Shown piece by piece: positions 23,019 through 34,083 of a DNA stretch of 64,000 nt. The DNA is from Podocnemis expansa (taxonomy: Eukaryota > Chordata > Testudines > Podocnemididae). The position numbers and the translations under genes were made by a program. Position 1 is the stretch's first letter, and each line of letters starts with the position of its first letter. Where the stretch lies: the NCBI GenBank assembly GCA_007922195.1, contig ML681992.1:41565221-41629220 (forward strand), written 5' to 3'. The notes below the pieces were generated by a model. The model was given only the letters and a program-made list of their open reading frames with translations. It was not told the DNA's origin and ran no database searches.

Positions 23019-24818
23019 CAGGGCTGGATCAACACAAGGGTTACAGAGGATGAAGCCCTAGGCCCCAACCAAAAGGGGAGCCCCAGGCAACAGCTCCCCT
23101 GCACGATCTGGCCCGGGCCAGCTCGACCCATAAGCAAATGAGGCCCTGGCTCAGGGCATCATCTGTTTATGGACGGCTGTGGTGCCACGCCAGAGGTGCG
23201 GCGGGCCAGCCCAAAAGCTGGGCACCACGCTCCTGCCCATCCTTGAACCAGTCACTCTGCCCCCCGGCAGGGCCATCCCTAGGTGGGTGCAGGGCCCGGG
23301 GCGAATCACCCTTTGTGGGGCCCCCACTCCCCCCCCCCAGGCACTGAGGGACAGGGCTGGCTGGCCCCTGCACTGGGCATCCCATGCCAGGCACCAGGTG
23401 AGCTGGCCAAAAAGCAGCAGAACAGGAGTGCAGGGCCTGGTTTCTCAGCCATCCTTAAGCCAGTGGTTGTTAAACATTTTCCTTGGGACCTAGCTCCAGA
23501 CCCCCTCTGCCATGAGGCAACCCACCACTGAAAAAAACAGCTACCGCCAGAAAATTGAATAGTGACCATGGCTGGGGAGGGCAGTTTGGGAGGTGGCAGT
23601 CTCTTGAAGTGTCTATTGCATCACTGCAATCCACACATCTAATTTGAGATCACCTACATGAAACATGCAGAGGGTGATCTCTACATGCCATACTCCTATC
23701 TCAAATCAGGAAGTATGTCAAGTCTCTAAAAATTGCATGTAGTAGCCTGGCATGTATGTGTGGGAGCTCCTTGCAAATAGGGATGTGGGGGGCACAACTG
23801 GAGAAATGAGATGGAAGTGCTGAGACAGGAGAAGGAGAAGAGAGCCAGTGCCAGGCTGTAAAGAAAGGTCCTGGAAGATCCTGTCTGCTGCTGAGCCTGT
23901 CCAAGTCCCTCCAGGTCCTGCTCCCTTCTCCATTGCCAAATCCCAGAAACTGAAGCAACCCCTCTGGGTTCCACTTTCACCTCTGCATGAGTTTCCATGA
24001 ACACACAATTGTCCACAATATTGTGATTGAAGGGGTGCTAGCCCTCTCTGCTTGGTCTGGTGACCCCTGACAGTGTGCATAAGGCAGCAACACAGTGGGA
24101 CTATCCAGTCCTGCTTTCAGATTAGGATCTTGTTATAAACTTCTCCTTCCAGCAGACCCATCCCTGAGTTGGATTGTATTCTGTTACTTGGGTTTTCTAA
24201 TTGTAGAAAAAATACCATACTTTCTAACAGAGGCTTCTCCTAGAACAGTTTGTCTCTCTTTTCTTTTTAAGAATCAGTCAAAAAAATCTCTGGAGGTTTT
24301 ATTAAAATCTACAGGTTATAATTTGTTTTTTCTCCAAACAAGGGAATTTTCAACTCACTGAAAATAGAGGCAAGTCCTAATTTGCAAAAATAACTGCAAT
24401 CCTCAGATCCCAGAAATGGTGGAATAAGTGAATGTTCACAGTTTGTCTGAGTGGCATTGGGTCTATTGATAAAAAGAAAAAAAAAAACAAACAAACCCAC
24501 AAAGGTTACTTGCTAGTGACCTCAGTCCTTTTCATATGAATGAGAGAAGCCAAAAGAGATACTGACTCAGGAGGCATAGAGGTTGTTTGAACAACAATTA
24601 GCACCTCATTGTTAGTCCTAATGTCTCATCTTTGTTGCAATGCTGATCTACTCCCTTAAGCAGCTTTCGGCGCAAGCCACTCCTCTGGCTTCTCAGTAAA
24701 GCTGGGCCTGTGAACTGGGCTGCTGCTTTTGGCCAGCTCGCCCAGTCCTTGGCATAAGGGGGCAGCAGTGGGGGCCCTGGGTGGCTGCCCCACTCACGCT
24801 ACCCTAAGGACAGCCCTG
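23019..24818. mobile_element. GC-rich hAT-type element(s), boundaries tentative
   Basis: The word CAGGGCCATCCCTAGGTGGG at 23268 and the complement of the end at 24811-24818 (CAGGGCTGTCCTTAGGGTAG) look like a pair of hAT termini. The adjoining octamers CCCCCCGG and CCCCCAGA agree at 6 of 8 positions, but both are C-rich, which weakens the match. A third similar start (CAGGGCTGGATCAACAC) lies at 23019. GC content rises at both ends (23010-23540 and 24660-24818) and the middle is ordinary DNA. The long overlapping open frames here follow from GC bias. Confidence 0.4.
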
Positions 24819-25460
24819 CCCCCAGAGGCAGAGTGGACCAGCCCCTGGGTTCAGCTCTGCTCCAGTCCTCCCCACCCTTAGGGAGGAACAGCCAGCTGTT
24901 CCCTGCCCAGGGGAGGGGGCAGTGAGCTGCCCTGGATTGGAGGCCAGGATCTGCACCCCCACGGAGGGGGGTGGAAAATTGAAAGCCAGCTTGGGGCACC
25001 AAAGGCCCTTGAGGCATCTCTGCACCTGACACAGCACTGGTGGGGCCTGGGATGTCTGGTGTGGGGGATCTGCAGGCTTATGTGTTTGCACCACTCTGAG
25101 GAGGGTCTAGCCAATGCACAGTGCTGCCTATGGTACCTGGACCCACGGGCCTGGAGTGTTGCACCAAAGGCCACACTGTGCTCCCACCAGCCCCACCCCC
25201 AACGGCAGATCAGCCCAACCAGGCCTAGTGAAGAGCAACCTCTGGCCCAAGGGCCCCCAAGCCTCAGCACTGGTCCATCCACAGATTGTGTGGTGAGAGG
25301 CTGGGGGTGTCCACAGCAGTGGGCTGCCTGGGGCCCAGTGGCCCCTTAAATTCACCTTGGATGCAGCAGAAAGAAACAGCAGCAGTGCAGTAAAGGGACA
25401 TTCATACACTGGCCCTTCCCTCCACAAGATGGAAGACTGAGACAAAGGATGCTGCACAAC
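24819..25460. other. GC-rich block without a gene
   Basis: Composition is near 60% G+C, with runs such as GGAGGGGGCAGTG and CAGCCCCACCCCCAAC. Open frames occur in four or more frames at once, a compositional effect rather than coding. It probably continues the repeat-derived block to its left. Confidence 0.4.
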
Positions 25461-25959
25461 ATACTATGTAGGGAGGATGAGTGTTAGCTTTTGAATTACG
25501 TTTGTGGTCTTTTTCCTAATTAATGCAGGGTTCCCTTTTCCTTGTGTGGTATATGCATTTTATTTATTTGAGCACTCACAGACTTAATGCATGCAAGAGA
25601 GGAAATACTGCCTCAGAGGCACACAGGAGTCGCATTAAATTTCTCAGATTAAAGTGTGGTGGCTCAAGTTGGTTCTTTTTGTATTTTTAAGAGGAATTCC
25701 TAGATAGTAAACAGTGCCCTAGGTGCTGCCAACTCTCCTTGGCAGATGGGTTATATAAGCCAGGACAGAGAGCCATTTTAGGCATTACTCACTAGGCAGA
25801 CACAAAAGAAACAGAGCTCTTACAGGCTGAAATAGATGGGTCCTTTAACCAATGAAGTATGTGTTTGAAGTATGTGGTGCACAACGTAGGAGAGAAACTG
25901 CTTAGGCAAAGATCTTTCTCCTAAGATGACAAGGGATTCCAGAACCTTGTATTGTTGTG

Positions 25960-26260
25960 GAAGGTTCTGACTGAGGGAAACTCAGACATGGCTGGGAAGA
26001 AAAATGACTGGTGAGAAAAATCATCTTGAACAGAAGCTGGATCCTAAGTTAAGCTTTAGAGACTTTTAGATATTCGTTTTCACATTTGATTGCAAGCCTT
26101 CCTAAATTTGCTCCTTTTACTTGGTATCACTTGACCAACAGTCTACTCTTTTAAAAAGTGTTTATTTTACATAAACTAATTAAGATGTAGTACGCATATT
26201 AGTTCTCTGAGCAGTTCAGGGAAGGGCTACACATTTTGAGAAAATTTGGGACTGGGACCA
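25960..26260 (+). repeat. Dispersed repeat, copy 1 (possible LTR)
   Basis: Shares ordered words with 48275-48610: GTGGAAGGTTCTGACTG, a CTGGTGAGAAA segment, TTACTTGGTATCACTTGACC, and a TGTTTATTTTACATAAACTA-like segment. The order and spacing are similar, so these are paralogous copies. Its position before TTTATTTTAC-type sequence recalls an LTR R/U5, but I cannot find both ends. Confidence 0.5.
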
Positions 26261-26432
26261 TGTTGAGGTCATAGTGCTGGTTGTATCCAGATTTGGGGCT
26301 GCTGGAGTTAAAATGGTGAACAAGGATTGTCTTAGCACAGACACTGTATGCTAATGGGCTGCTCACAACCAGCCTAGGTTAGGACATCTAGCTCCTAAAC
26401 ATTGTGTGGAACTCAGAATAAAATGTAAGATT

Positions 26433-26520
26433 GCCAGTTTTGGTTGACTGTGTTCCTGGACAATCATGTCGAAGATTCCAGGAAAATCTAAGATGGCCAG
26501 CAACACCAATTACAGGGCAG
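26433..26520. repeat. Decayed GGTTGCCAA-family MITE end
   Basis: AGATTGCCAGTTTTGGTTGA followed by TGTTCCTGG parallels the left end of the element at 18359. The rest has diverged and no right end is found. Confidence 0.45.
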
Positions 26521-26529
26521 GTGATGATG

Positions 26530-27238
26530 CAACCTTCATTAGTCAGGAAATGCACTCATAGCACCACGCCGTGCACCTACTTTGGACATATTCCCTAAAA
26601 TTAAAGTCTATATCATAGTACAAATAGCCATCAGGTCTAGGAATACAACTCAGATTTCCCAACTCTCATTCAATCCCTAGTGTACGAGTACATGCTGGAC
26701 AATGTTTCCTCCACTGTACCTCACATTGATGTAGAATAGATGATATTTTTATGAGTACTACCACCCTAAAGGCACAGCTGAAATTAAGTATTTCATTATT
26801 GAGGGATCAAGTATCTCTAAACTATGCTATTATAGTTTCAAATTGACTTTGAAGAGATTACGTTAAATACCCAATGTACTTTCTTTTTATACATTAACTA
26901 TTTTTAATAAGAAAAGGTCGAATTAATAAAATCTTATTCTGCTATTCAAATAATTAATCCTTCCATAACAATGTACCAAAGACCACAGCTGCAGTGCAAC
27001 AGGAAATGCGTAATGTCCTTTTTATCGGGTCTTCAATGGGATTTGACACCAAGACTGTCATCAGTAAATGAGGGTTTCGTCATGTGAGCTAAAGGAGCTC
27101 CACTAACTGATAGCAGTGATAATTTTGATCCTTTGACGTGAAGACAAAGATAAAAAATGCACCGTTTCAGCATACTACATTTGCTCAAACTGTGGTCATT
27201 GTAGTCTACTATGGTGGTGGGAACATTTTGACTAAAAT
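26530..27238. other. Unique AT-rich DNA, no feature seen
   Basis: Nothing recognised before the Tigger element begins. Confidence 0.4.
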
Positions 27239-27239
27239 C

Positions 27240-29843
27240 ACATTTCGTCGAAATACAGCATGGATCGGTTTATCTGTGATTGGTTAATGCGCACTAGCAT
27301 CATGTCCCCCAAAGCTAGCAATTTAACACACAGAACCTGTTAATGTGCGGTATCCAAAACCAGAAGTTGGCCTAAGCATAGAAACACATGCAGTAAGTCT
27401 TATTAGCGCTGCCCTTTTCTTTTGATTGCCATTTTGGTAAGACGTATGACGCTTAATTGTGGAATTCAGGAAACATACAGTATATATATATATATTTTAA
27501 TTAGCTGTAATTAAGTGCAATAGATATTTTAGTAGAGTATAGGCTTTAGTTCATTATGTGCAATAGATGTTTTAGGATAGGCTTTATTTCATAATGGCAG
27601 GATACAAGTGTCAGCGTTCATACACCGTTGAAGAAAAATTAGCAGCTATAGATGGGTTTCACCATTATGTACCCTAAGCCAAAACTTCTAGAGCTCTTGG
27701 GATTGCTGAATCAACACTACAAGGCTAGATAAAAAATGAAACAAAGCTGTGCAGTTTTGAACAACACAGATTCTCAAGTTGGCCTGGAGCAAAAAAAGTG
27801 TGCATTATTCGGCAAAGCCTGCTGTAGACAAAGCATTGTACACATGGTTTGCCCAAGAGAGAGCTAAGGGAATGCCACTAAGTGGCCCAATTCTTGAAGC
27901 CCAAGCAAGTAAATTTGGAACTTGAATGGGTAATGAAACATATCGAGCCAACAAAGGCTTTATATGCCAGCTTAAAATTTGCCACGGCATTTCCCAAGTT
28001 AGCATTTCTGGAGAAAGCCAGTCAGCTGATGAGACTGCTGCTAACGAGTTTCCTGCCAAATTAAAAACTATAATAGAAACTGCAAATTATAGCGAAGAAC
28101 AAATGTACAACTGTGATGAAACAACTTTATTTGCAACGCTTCTGCCAGACAAAACTTTAGCTTTGAAATATGAAACCCAAAAAAACAGAAGGCTTTAAAA
28201 AAAAATAAATAGAAGACAGGATCACCCTCCTATTTTGTACAAATAAGATGGGCAGTCACATGCTCACACCACTTCTTGTTGGTCGGTTCAACAACCCTCA
28301 GTGCTTTAAGCACCTTAAAAGCCAAACCACCTGCCATATACGCCAATAGTAAAAATACTTGGACAAATAGGAGCATTTTTGAAGAATGGTTCTACAACTC
28401 TTTTCTTCACCTGTTCGTGAACATCTCCATAAGAAAAAACTCCAACCTAAAGCACTGTTACTTGACAATTGTCTGGTCCATCCTCCTTCTGAATTATTGG
28501 TATCAAACAATGGACAAATCCGTGCGCTATGTCTCCTATTTAACAGAACATCAAAAAAATCCAACCATTGGACCAAGGCATTATTCAAAATTTTAAAAGC
28601 AATTATCAGAGAGAGTTGGTCTCAGAAATGATTTCATGCGAGTCATCAAGCATTTCTGAATTTCTAAAAGAATTAAAAATAAAAAAATAATTCATTTGGT
28701 AAAAAAAGCTTGGGATGGCATAAAATAAAACTCTATTGAAAACTACTGGACAAAAACTCTGGGGCTGGCTTTTCCTGTCAACAGCTCTGCCTCTAAAAAC
28801 CCAAATCATAGTGATTCAGAATCGGAATTTGAAGAGGTTACAGAAGAAAACATCCTGCTAACAAAAACACAGATGAAAGACGACAAAGCTAAATTTCTTT
28901 TTCAATTAAAGACTTTAATTTAGACACATAGCCTGAATTCATAAATGAGTGGCTAGAACTAGATGAAAATGACAACTACGGAAGATCTGACAGATCTGAC
29001 AGAAGAAATAACTGCACGTTGTGAGGCTGGGTCGGACCACGAAAGTGATGAGGAACAGTTACAGAAAGGAGGAGTAGAGGATGATGACGATGATGAGAAT
29101 TATGTTGAAAAAGCCAAAGTTTCCCATTCAGAAGTGCTAAATGGTGCTGAAACCCTTGCACAATATATGGAGGAGCAAGATGTGGCAAGTATCCAAATTT
29201 TATGCCTACGTGGAATGAACGATTTTGTGAAGAAAAAGAAAGCCAAGCACAGGAAACAGCAGAAAATAACATCATACTTCATAAAAACTCCACCTCAGCA
29301 GGAGGAACCTGTGGACTGCATAAACTTTATATAAGCATGCTTCTTGGATCATGAACTCTGTGGACTCAATGTGGAATTATGTATGTATGTAATATGTCAT
29401 CTATGACGACACTGTATGGTAAATATTCAAAATGGATTCCCCTCTATTAGTATTTTCATGCATTGATATGTACACTACTTATTTTCATCACTGTTTTTAT
29501 GGTTAAATACATATGAATTCTTTAGTTTATTATGTTTTGGTGATTTCTGTGTATTTTTGCATATTTTGTGTTTTAAAAATCAGATCATGAATTGAAATTT
29601 ATATTTTTAATTTTGCTAAACAAAATCAAGTTTTGGTAGCCAGGTAGCCCATGTTAAGTTACACCAATTGCACTGTATACGGATTTATTTTGAAAATACT
29701 GTACTGTACCGTATTTTAGGACATTTCACCATGGTCCCATTCAAACGCAGTCTGTTTTACATGCTGTCGTGGCAGCTTGTCTCCTGACATCCGCATGTTA
29801 ACCGATGCACGCTGTATGCTGTTTTACCAAAGCTGCGAAATGT
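27240..29843 (+). mobile_element. Decayed Tigger/pogo DNA transposon
   Basis: About 2.6 kb, the usual length for a Tigger element, encoding a broken transposase on the plus strand. The outer sequences are imperfect inverted repeats: ACATTTCGTCGAAATACAGC then ATGGATCGGTT at 27240-27270, against the complement of 29800-29843 (ACATTTCGCAGC, then AAAACAGCATAC, then TGCATCGGTT). Gaps are needed to align them, so the exact ends and the TA duplication are not fixed. A (TA)7 run lies at 27481-27494 in the 5' noncoding part. The right end is immediately followed by a MITE insertion at 29854. Confidence 0.75.
27595..29334 (+). pseudogene. Tigger/pogo-family transposase, multiply broken
   Basis: The transposase would cut and paste the element using a DDE nuclease. 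The order is typical. An N-terminal psq-like helix-turn-helix starts at 27595 (YKCQRSYTVEEKLAAIDGF). A CENP-B-type DNA-binding segment at about 27818-27906 includes YTWFAQERAKGMPLSGPI. The catalytic core contains YNCDETTLFATLLPDKTL (near 28106-28160), a MGSHMLTPLLVGRFNNPQCF segment (28250-28310), and LLLDNCLVHPPSELL with the second catalytic aspartate (near 28463). The C-terminal part (28963-29334, 123 codons) is acidic and ends in QQKITSYF (29257-29280), a PCNA-interaction (PIP) box of the form QxxIxxYF. At least five stops or frameshifts separate these pieces, so no functional protein can be made. Related domesticated host genes (TIGD, JRK) exist, but the breaks argue against domestication here. 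Confidence 0.85.
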
Positions 29844-29853
29844 TAGGGAGATG

Positions 29854-30358
29854 CAGAGGCGTCGCTGGGGGGCGCAATGGATGCAGGGCATGGGCCCTGC
29901 CCCCTGGGGAGAGGGCCCCACCTCCTGACCAGGGATAGGGTCAGGGAGAGGCCACGCCACTGCGAGCAGCTAGGCCGTGGCGCGGCCAGAAGCAGCCGCT
30001 GGAGGCTGGGCCCGTGCCCACGGTGGCGGGCAGCCAGGCCTGCTGGGGATCCGGGGCTTGGCCGCTTGCTGGTGCGGGTGTGGGCCTGGGCCTGGCCTCC
30101 AGCGGCTGCTTCTGGCTGCACCATGCCATGGCCTAGCCGCTTGCAGCGGCATGGCCTCCCCCTGGCCCTATCCCTGGCCAGAGGTGGGGCCTGCCAGGCG
30201 GCCAGCCAGGCCCCGGATACCCAGCCAGGGACGGGGCTGCTGCGGCCGGCTGGGGATCAGGCCCTGGATCCCCGGCCCGATTGGGCTGGAGATCTGGGGC
30301 ACTGGCGTTGGGACCCGGGGCACGTGCCCCAGCATGCTCGACACCAGTGACACCACTG
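29854..30358. mobile_element. 505-bp GC-rich hAT-type MITE with perfect 8-bp duplication
   Basis: The ends are inverted: CAGAGGCGTCGCTGG on the left, and on the complement of the right CAGTGGTGTCACTGG. Both sides carry the octamer GGGAGATG (29846-29853 and 30359-30366) without mismatch, so this is a relatively recent insertion. Inside are a perfect 21-bp inverted repeat (29986-30006 with 30095-30115) and the palindrome GGGGCACGTGCCCC (30317-30330). GC content is near 70%, far above the surroundings, which explains the long overlapping open frames; I see no protein. It lies about 10 bp beyond the proposed right end of the Tigger element. Confidence 0.9.
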
Positions 30359-30366
30359 GGGAGATG

Positions 30367-30777
30367 TCTGTTTTGATGAAAACTTCATACAAAAAAAATA
30401 ACCATGCAAGACAGACTCACCCCCTCCCCTTCAATCACCCCACCCCACCCGCCTAGGGTTTAAGCACTAACTTTGGCTGTGAAAGACCAAGACTCAAATT
30501 CTTCTCTGCTGATGCAATGTGATCTAAGATGTCACACACTGGTCTGAATCAGATATAGTAGGCACTTGAACCTCAGTGTCTCCTCATTCATAAGTAGAGA
30601 ATGAACACCTTTCATGATATAATTCCATTTTCATAAAGAGGTTTTAGCTTTTCTCTTACATACACATATTGGCTGCAGAATCATGGGATGCCTCATACTT
30701 CACAAGTCTCTCTGTCAAATAAAAAATGTAGGGCTTTATAAGTCATCATCAAACAAGGAAACAATGAACTAATGGTC
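30367..30777. other. Short unique segment, no feature seen
   Basis: Ordinary AT-rich sequence, with a C-rich run at 30418-30452. Confidence 0.4.
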
Positions 30778-30840
30778 ATAGGCATCACTGGTGCTGGAGA
30801 CATGGGGCACAGGCCCCAAATATCCCATCCACTGCCTCAA
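30778..30840 (+). repeat. Left end of a GC-rich MITE of the 29854 family
   Basis: CATAGGCATCACTGGTGCTG, followed by ACATGGGGCACAGGCCCC, resembles the termini at 29854-30358 and 54080, including a decayed form of the CACGTG palindrome. The following 250 bp are GC-rich, but I could not find a matching right end. Confidence 0.5.
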
Positions 30841-31109
30841 GCTGTGGCTCCAGCAGTGGAGGTACACAAAGCCTACCAGCCCTGAGTTCAGCTTGGGAAC
30901 AGAGGGAGAAGCTCCCAGTCCCTCTCCTCTGTAGCACATAGCCAGGGCTGGAGGAGGGAAATTATAATCCTTCCCTCTGGCCCAGGCAGTATTTTGGAGT
31001 GGTGAAGCAGGGTAAGTATTTCTGTGGGGCTGGGCAGGGGAGGGAAGGGGGACCCAGGCCAGTGGCAGGTGATAAGTGGGCCCCAGGGCTCAGTGGCTTT
31101 TTAGGCCAG

Positions 31110-31230
31110 TAAAAAAAGCAACAAGGAGTTGTGTGGCACTTTAAGACTAACAGATTTATTTTTTTGTCTTAAAAGTGCCACACAACTCCTTGTTGTTTTT
31201 TTTTATTGGACTAGACTGACACGGCTATCC
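31110..31230. mobile_element. 121-bp fold-back Penelope tail element
   Basis: Left arm AACAAGGAGTTGTGTGGCAC (from 31120) is the complement of GTGCCACACAACTCCTTGTT on the right (31176-31195). Only the right side carries the terminal ACTAGACTGACACGGCTATC. The unit is flanked by CTTTTTAGGCCAG (31097-31109) and CTTTTTTAGGCCAG (31231-31244), a 13-14-bp target duplication differing by one T. So an element made of nothing but two opposed tails was inserted as a unit, which makes it a clear miniature form of the arrangement seen at 1.6-4.4 kb. Confidence 0.9.
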
Positions 31231-31454
31231 CTTTTTTAGGCCAGGTAGTGGCCACAGACTGTAGCTGGGGCAGCACAGCTGTGTCTGGCAAGTACAGGGT
31301 CAGAGAGGTTGCAGCTGGACTTGGGCTACTGCTGGGCCATGAGGATAGCGTGACGGGGTGTTACATCACGGCTGGATCAAAGTGGGGGGGCAGGCCACGG
31401 GAGAGGAGAGTGAGGGTGTGCAGAGGGTTAGGTTTCAGAGCCTGCACGCCAAAG

Positions 31455-31493
31455 TTTTTTCTTTTTCTTTTTTTTTTTTTTTTTCTTTTTTTT
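31455..31493. repeat. T-rich run
   Basis: 39 bases of T with a few C interruptions. It may be a poly(A)-derived relic on the minus strand, but no retrogene body is recognised beside it. Confidence 0.8.
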
Positions 31494-33999
31494 GGTGAAG
31501 CAATGTTCCTGCTAATAGTAAAGTCATACCAAGCACACAGAAAAAACTGAAAATTAGTGATCTCTCCTCCACTGACCAAAGAGGACCTCTCATAGTGATC
31601 TCTCCTCCACAGCTAAGGCACAGTGAAATGTCAGGGCTTTCAAATCTCAAGACCCAGAGACACATTAATGTAACCCCCCTACATATTTGTAAGGTTACAT
31701 TACAGTGAAAAATTTGGAAAGACTTATTTTATGAAATATTTTTCTTTAAATAAGAACAAATGACATAGAACAGAACATTATATAATACCATTCACATCCA
31801 ATGGAATAATGTATACAGAAAAGGGTAAACTGCCAAATCAGCACTTTACAAGAGTAGAATGAAAAGATGTCTAGAATCTAATAAAATAAATGTGCCACAG
31901 ACTTGGGAGGAGGGTGGTTGAACAGTATTTTTTCCATGAGTTCACGCTATTACTTTTTCTCCAGTTCTTGGAGCTTTTGCTGCCTATGAAAATTAAGAAA
32001 TGACTAAACAAACAAATATGCCAGAGACAAAGATTATTTAGATAAGCAAAGTAGTCATTATAAAGTATTAAAGATCAGACCTACATATATCTTTACAAAA
32101 CAATTTTCAAATAAACGTTAGAGATTTTCCTAGGAGCATGTACTCTGTACCCACTCCTGCAATTAGAAGACAGTAGGGCATTGTAAGAGGTAGAGGTCAA
32201 CATTGGAGGAACCGAGCTATAAAAACAAACAAACAAAACCAGGGTTGAAGTAGGCTGGAACGCCCCAGAATGCTGTTCTGGGGCCCATAAGTTTGAGGGG
32301 CCACAGCTCCAGGGCCCCAAAAATTAGAAAAAACAGGCGGAATGTATGTTCCACTGTGTCCTGACTTGGGAGCTGTGGCCAGCTTCAGCTGCTGCTTCAT
32401 GGAGAAACAGCCTCAGGCTGAGCCATTTGGGAGCTTCGTCTTGGGAGGGTTCCCGTTGTGTGTGTGCTGGGCTTCCCAGCTTATATAGAAATGAAAAATT
32501 GTTCCAGCAGTGCACTAGGAGCCAGGAGGAAACATCTAACTGCAGCACAGCACTGGAGCCTTTGCAGGAAAAGAAAGTGAGGGAACTGTGCATCTGATCC
32601 AGGAGATCCCTCACATCCTCACCTGCACCCCCACCATTTGTTGTAAAGGGCTGACCCCATCCCTCCCCTCCTCTCACAAGGCGAGGTGGCTATGAGGCCA
32701 GAAAAGTTCCTGCTATGATGCTATCTATTGCTTGCTCCTGCCTTTTTAAGCATGTCAATGTGAAGGTGATGGGCAGATAATGGTGAAATCTGCAATTCAG
32801 ATGTAGCACCGATCCCAATGTTAGCTTGCTTTGATTAGCCAAGAGTGCAAAGTGCTTAGGCTTCAAGCCCTACTAGCTCTACCAGATGGAAACAATTTCT
32901 ATATTTTAATTTCTCTCCACCAAATTAAGGATCGGGCCCCAGGCAGTTGCCTGCTTCACCTACTGCAAAAGGTGCCACTGTATGAGGCTTCCTGGCTCCA
33001 GCTGCAGTGGGGGATTGTAAATGATGGTGGTAGGGGTACAGGGCCAAGCCAACCCTTCAAGTGGGTAAGAGAGATGCCCTTCAGTGTCCCTACCTCATGT
33101 GGTAAAGAGCCAATCTGTCCCCCTTCCTCCAGGTTGGGTGCAGTGGTGAGGCTGCCATGTCTCAGCCAAGCCATGCTGCAGGGCTGTTGCAGGGGACCAG
33201 TGGCTGCCCCACACTGGGTAACTGCAGGGGAGGGAAAAGCAGAGTGGGGATTTGCCCCCCCCCCAGCCTCATGTCCCTCCCCTGATGGTACAGATGCCCC
33301 CTCCCCAGGGCCTCCCCTGGCATGGGGCAGCTGGGAACCCTCCTGACAGGGGCACACAGTTGTGCCAGTCACTCTCAGTACACCACTGGGGGAAGGCATA
33401 GAGGATTGGGCAGGTCAAGCAAAGGGGTCAAGGAGATGGCAGGTAGGCAGGGGAGGGGCCCAGGAGGGTTGAGGAGTCATGAGATCTACAAGGGTGATTA
33501 TATATTTCCAAGGTTAAATTATTATTTTGCTTCTGCTTGGCAGGTGAATGCCTCAGGAAATGATTTTATTTTTCTGGAGCTGCCCCCCCCCATGTTCCCG
33601 TTTTGCTGATTCCATGATAACAAGGATAAACTGTCCTGGATGGAGACAGCATCTCCTCCATTACAGATCCAAGGACTCACGCACATTTCCCAGTCATTCT
33701 AGAGACTAAAATGTTAATTATTTAGAATGTGTCTTATTGCAGGGTGCTCATTTTCCCTGTATGTACATTCCAGGCTCACTATTTATAGGAAGCAACTACC
33801 GATTTCTTCCTAAAATGCCTAATAAAGGGGATGTTTAAAACTGTTCCCACGTTGGGCATGATCAAGTACAACGGATATTTCTTACTGGCTTAGATGTTTT
33901 TTCCTGATTTTTTCTTAATCTGGGTTTGATTTATTAAACTGAATGAGGTGCATAGTGCCCCTCTGAAAGCAACTTAAATTTTGGAGGCTAAGACAAGAC
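31494..33999. other. Unique and GC-variable DNA, no gene recognised
   Basis: GC-rich patches at 32230-32680 and 32930-33480 yield several overlapping open frames, such as 32831-33346 on plus and 32956-33399 on minus. None shows a known domain, and opposite-strand overlap suggests a compositional cause. The hairpin-like CCCCAGAATGCTGTTCTGGG lies near 32264-32283. Phrases such as GGGCCCCAGGCAGTTGCCTG near 32934 recall hAT MITEs. Confidence 0.4.
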
Positions 34000-34083
34000 G
34001 ATCATAGAATCATAGAAGTGGAGGGGACTAGGACGGGTCACTGAGTCCAGTCCTCTGCACTCATGTTAGGACCAAGTACCATC
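34000..34083 (-). repeat. CR1 3'-end fragment
   Basis: Starts TCATAGAATCATAGAAGTGG, the complement of the CR1 terminal octamer repeat, and continues GTCACTGAGTCCAGTCCTCT. It is a very short 5'-truncated copy, as CR1 copies commonly are. Confidence 0.85.

Noticed and set aside
23138..25457. Many long frames in the GC-rich block
   Set aside because: Simultaneous openness on both strands follows from composition; no protein family is recognised.
27595..29334. Domesticated TIGD/JRK-type host gene
   Set aside because: Multiple stops and frameshifts interrupt the DNA-binding and catalytic parts, and remnants of inverted termini flank it, so it is a dead transposon.
29843..30456. Overlapping 93-159-codon frames on both strands
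   Set aside because: They lie in the 70% GC MITE at 29854-30358, where stop codons are rare in every frame; they contain no domain and cross the element borders.
32831..33399. 171-codon plus-strand and 147-codon minus-strand frames
   Set aside because: They overlap each other in a GC-rich patch and encode low-complexity proline, serine and glycine-rich text.
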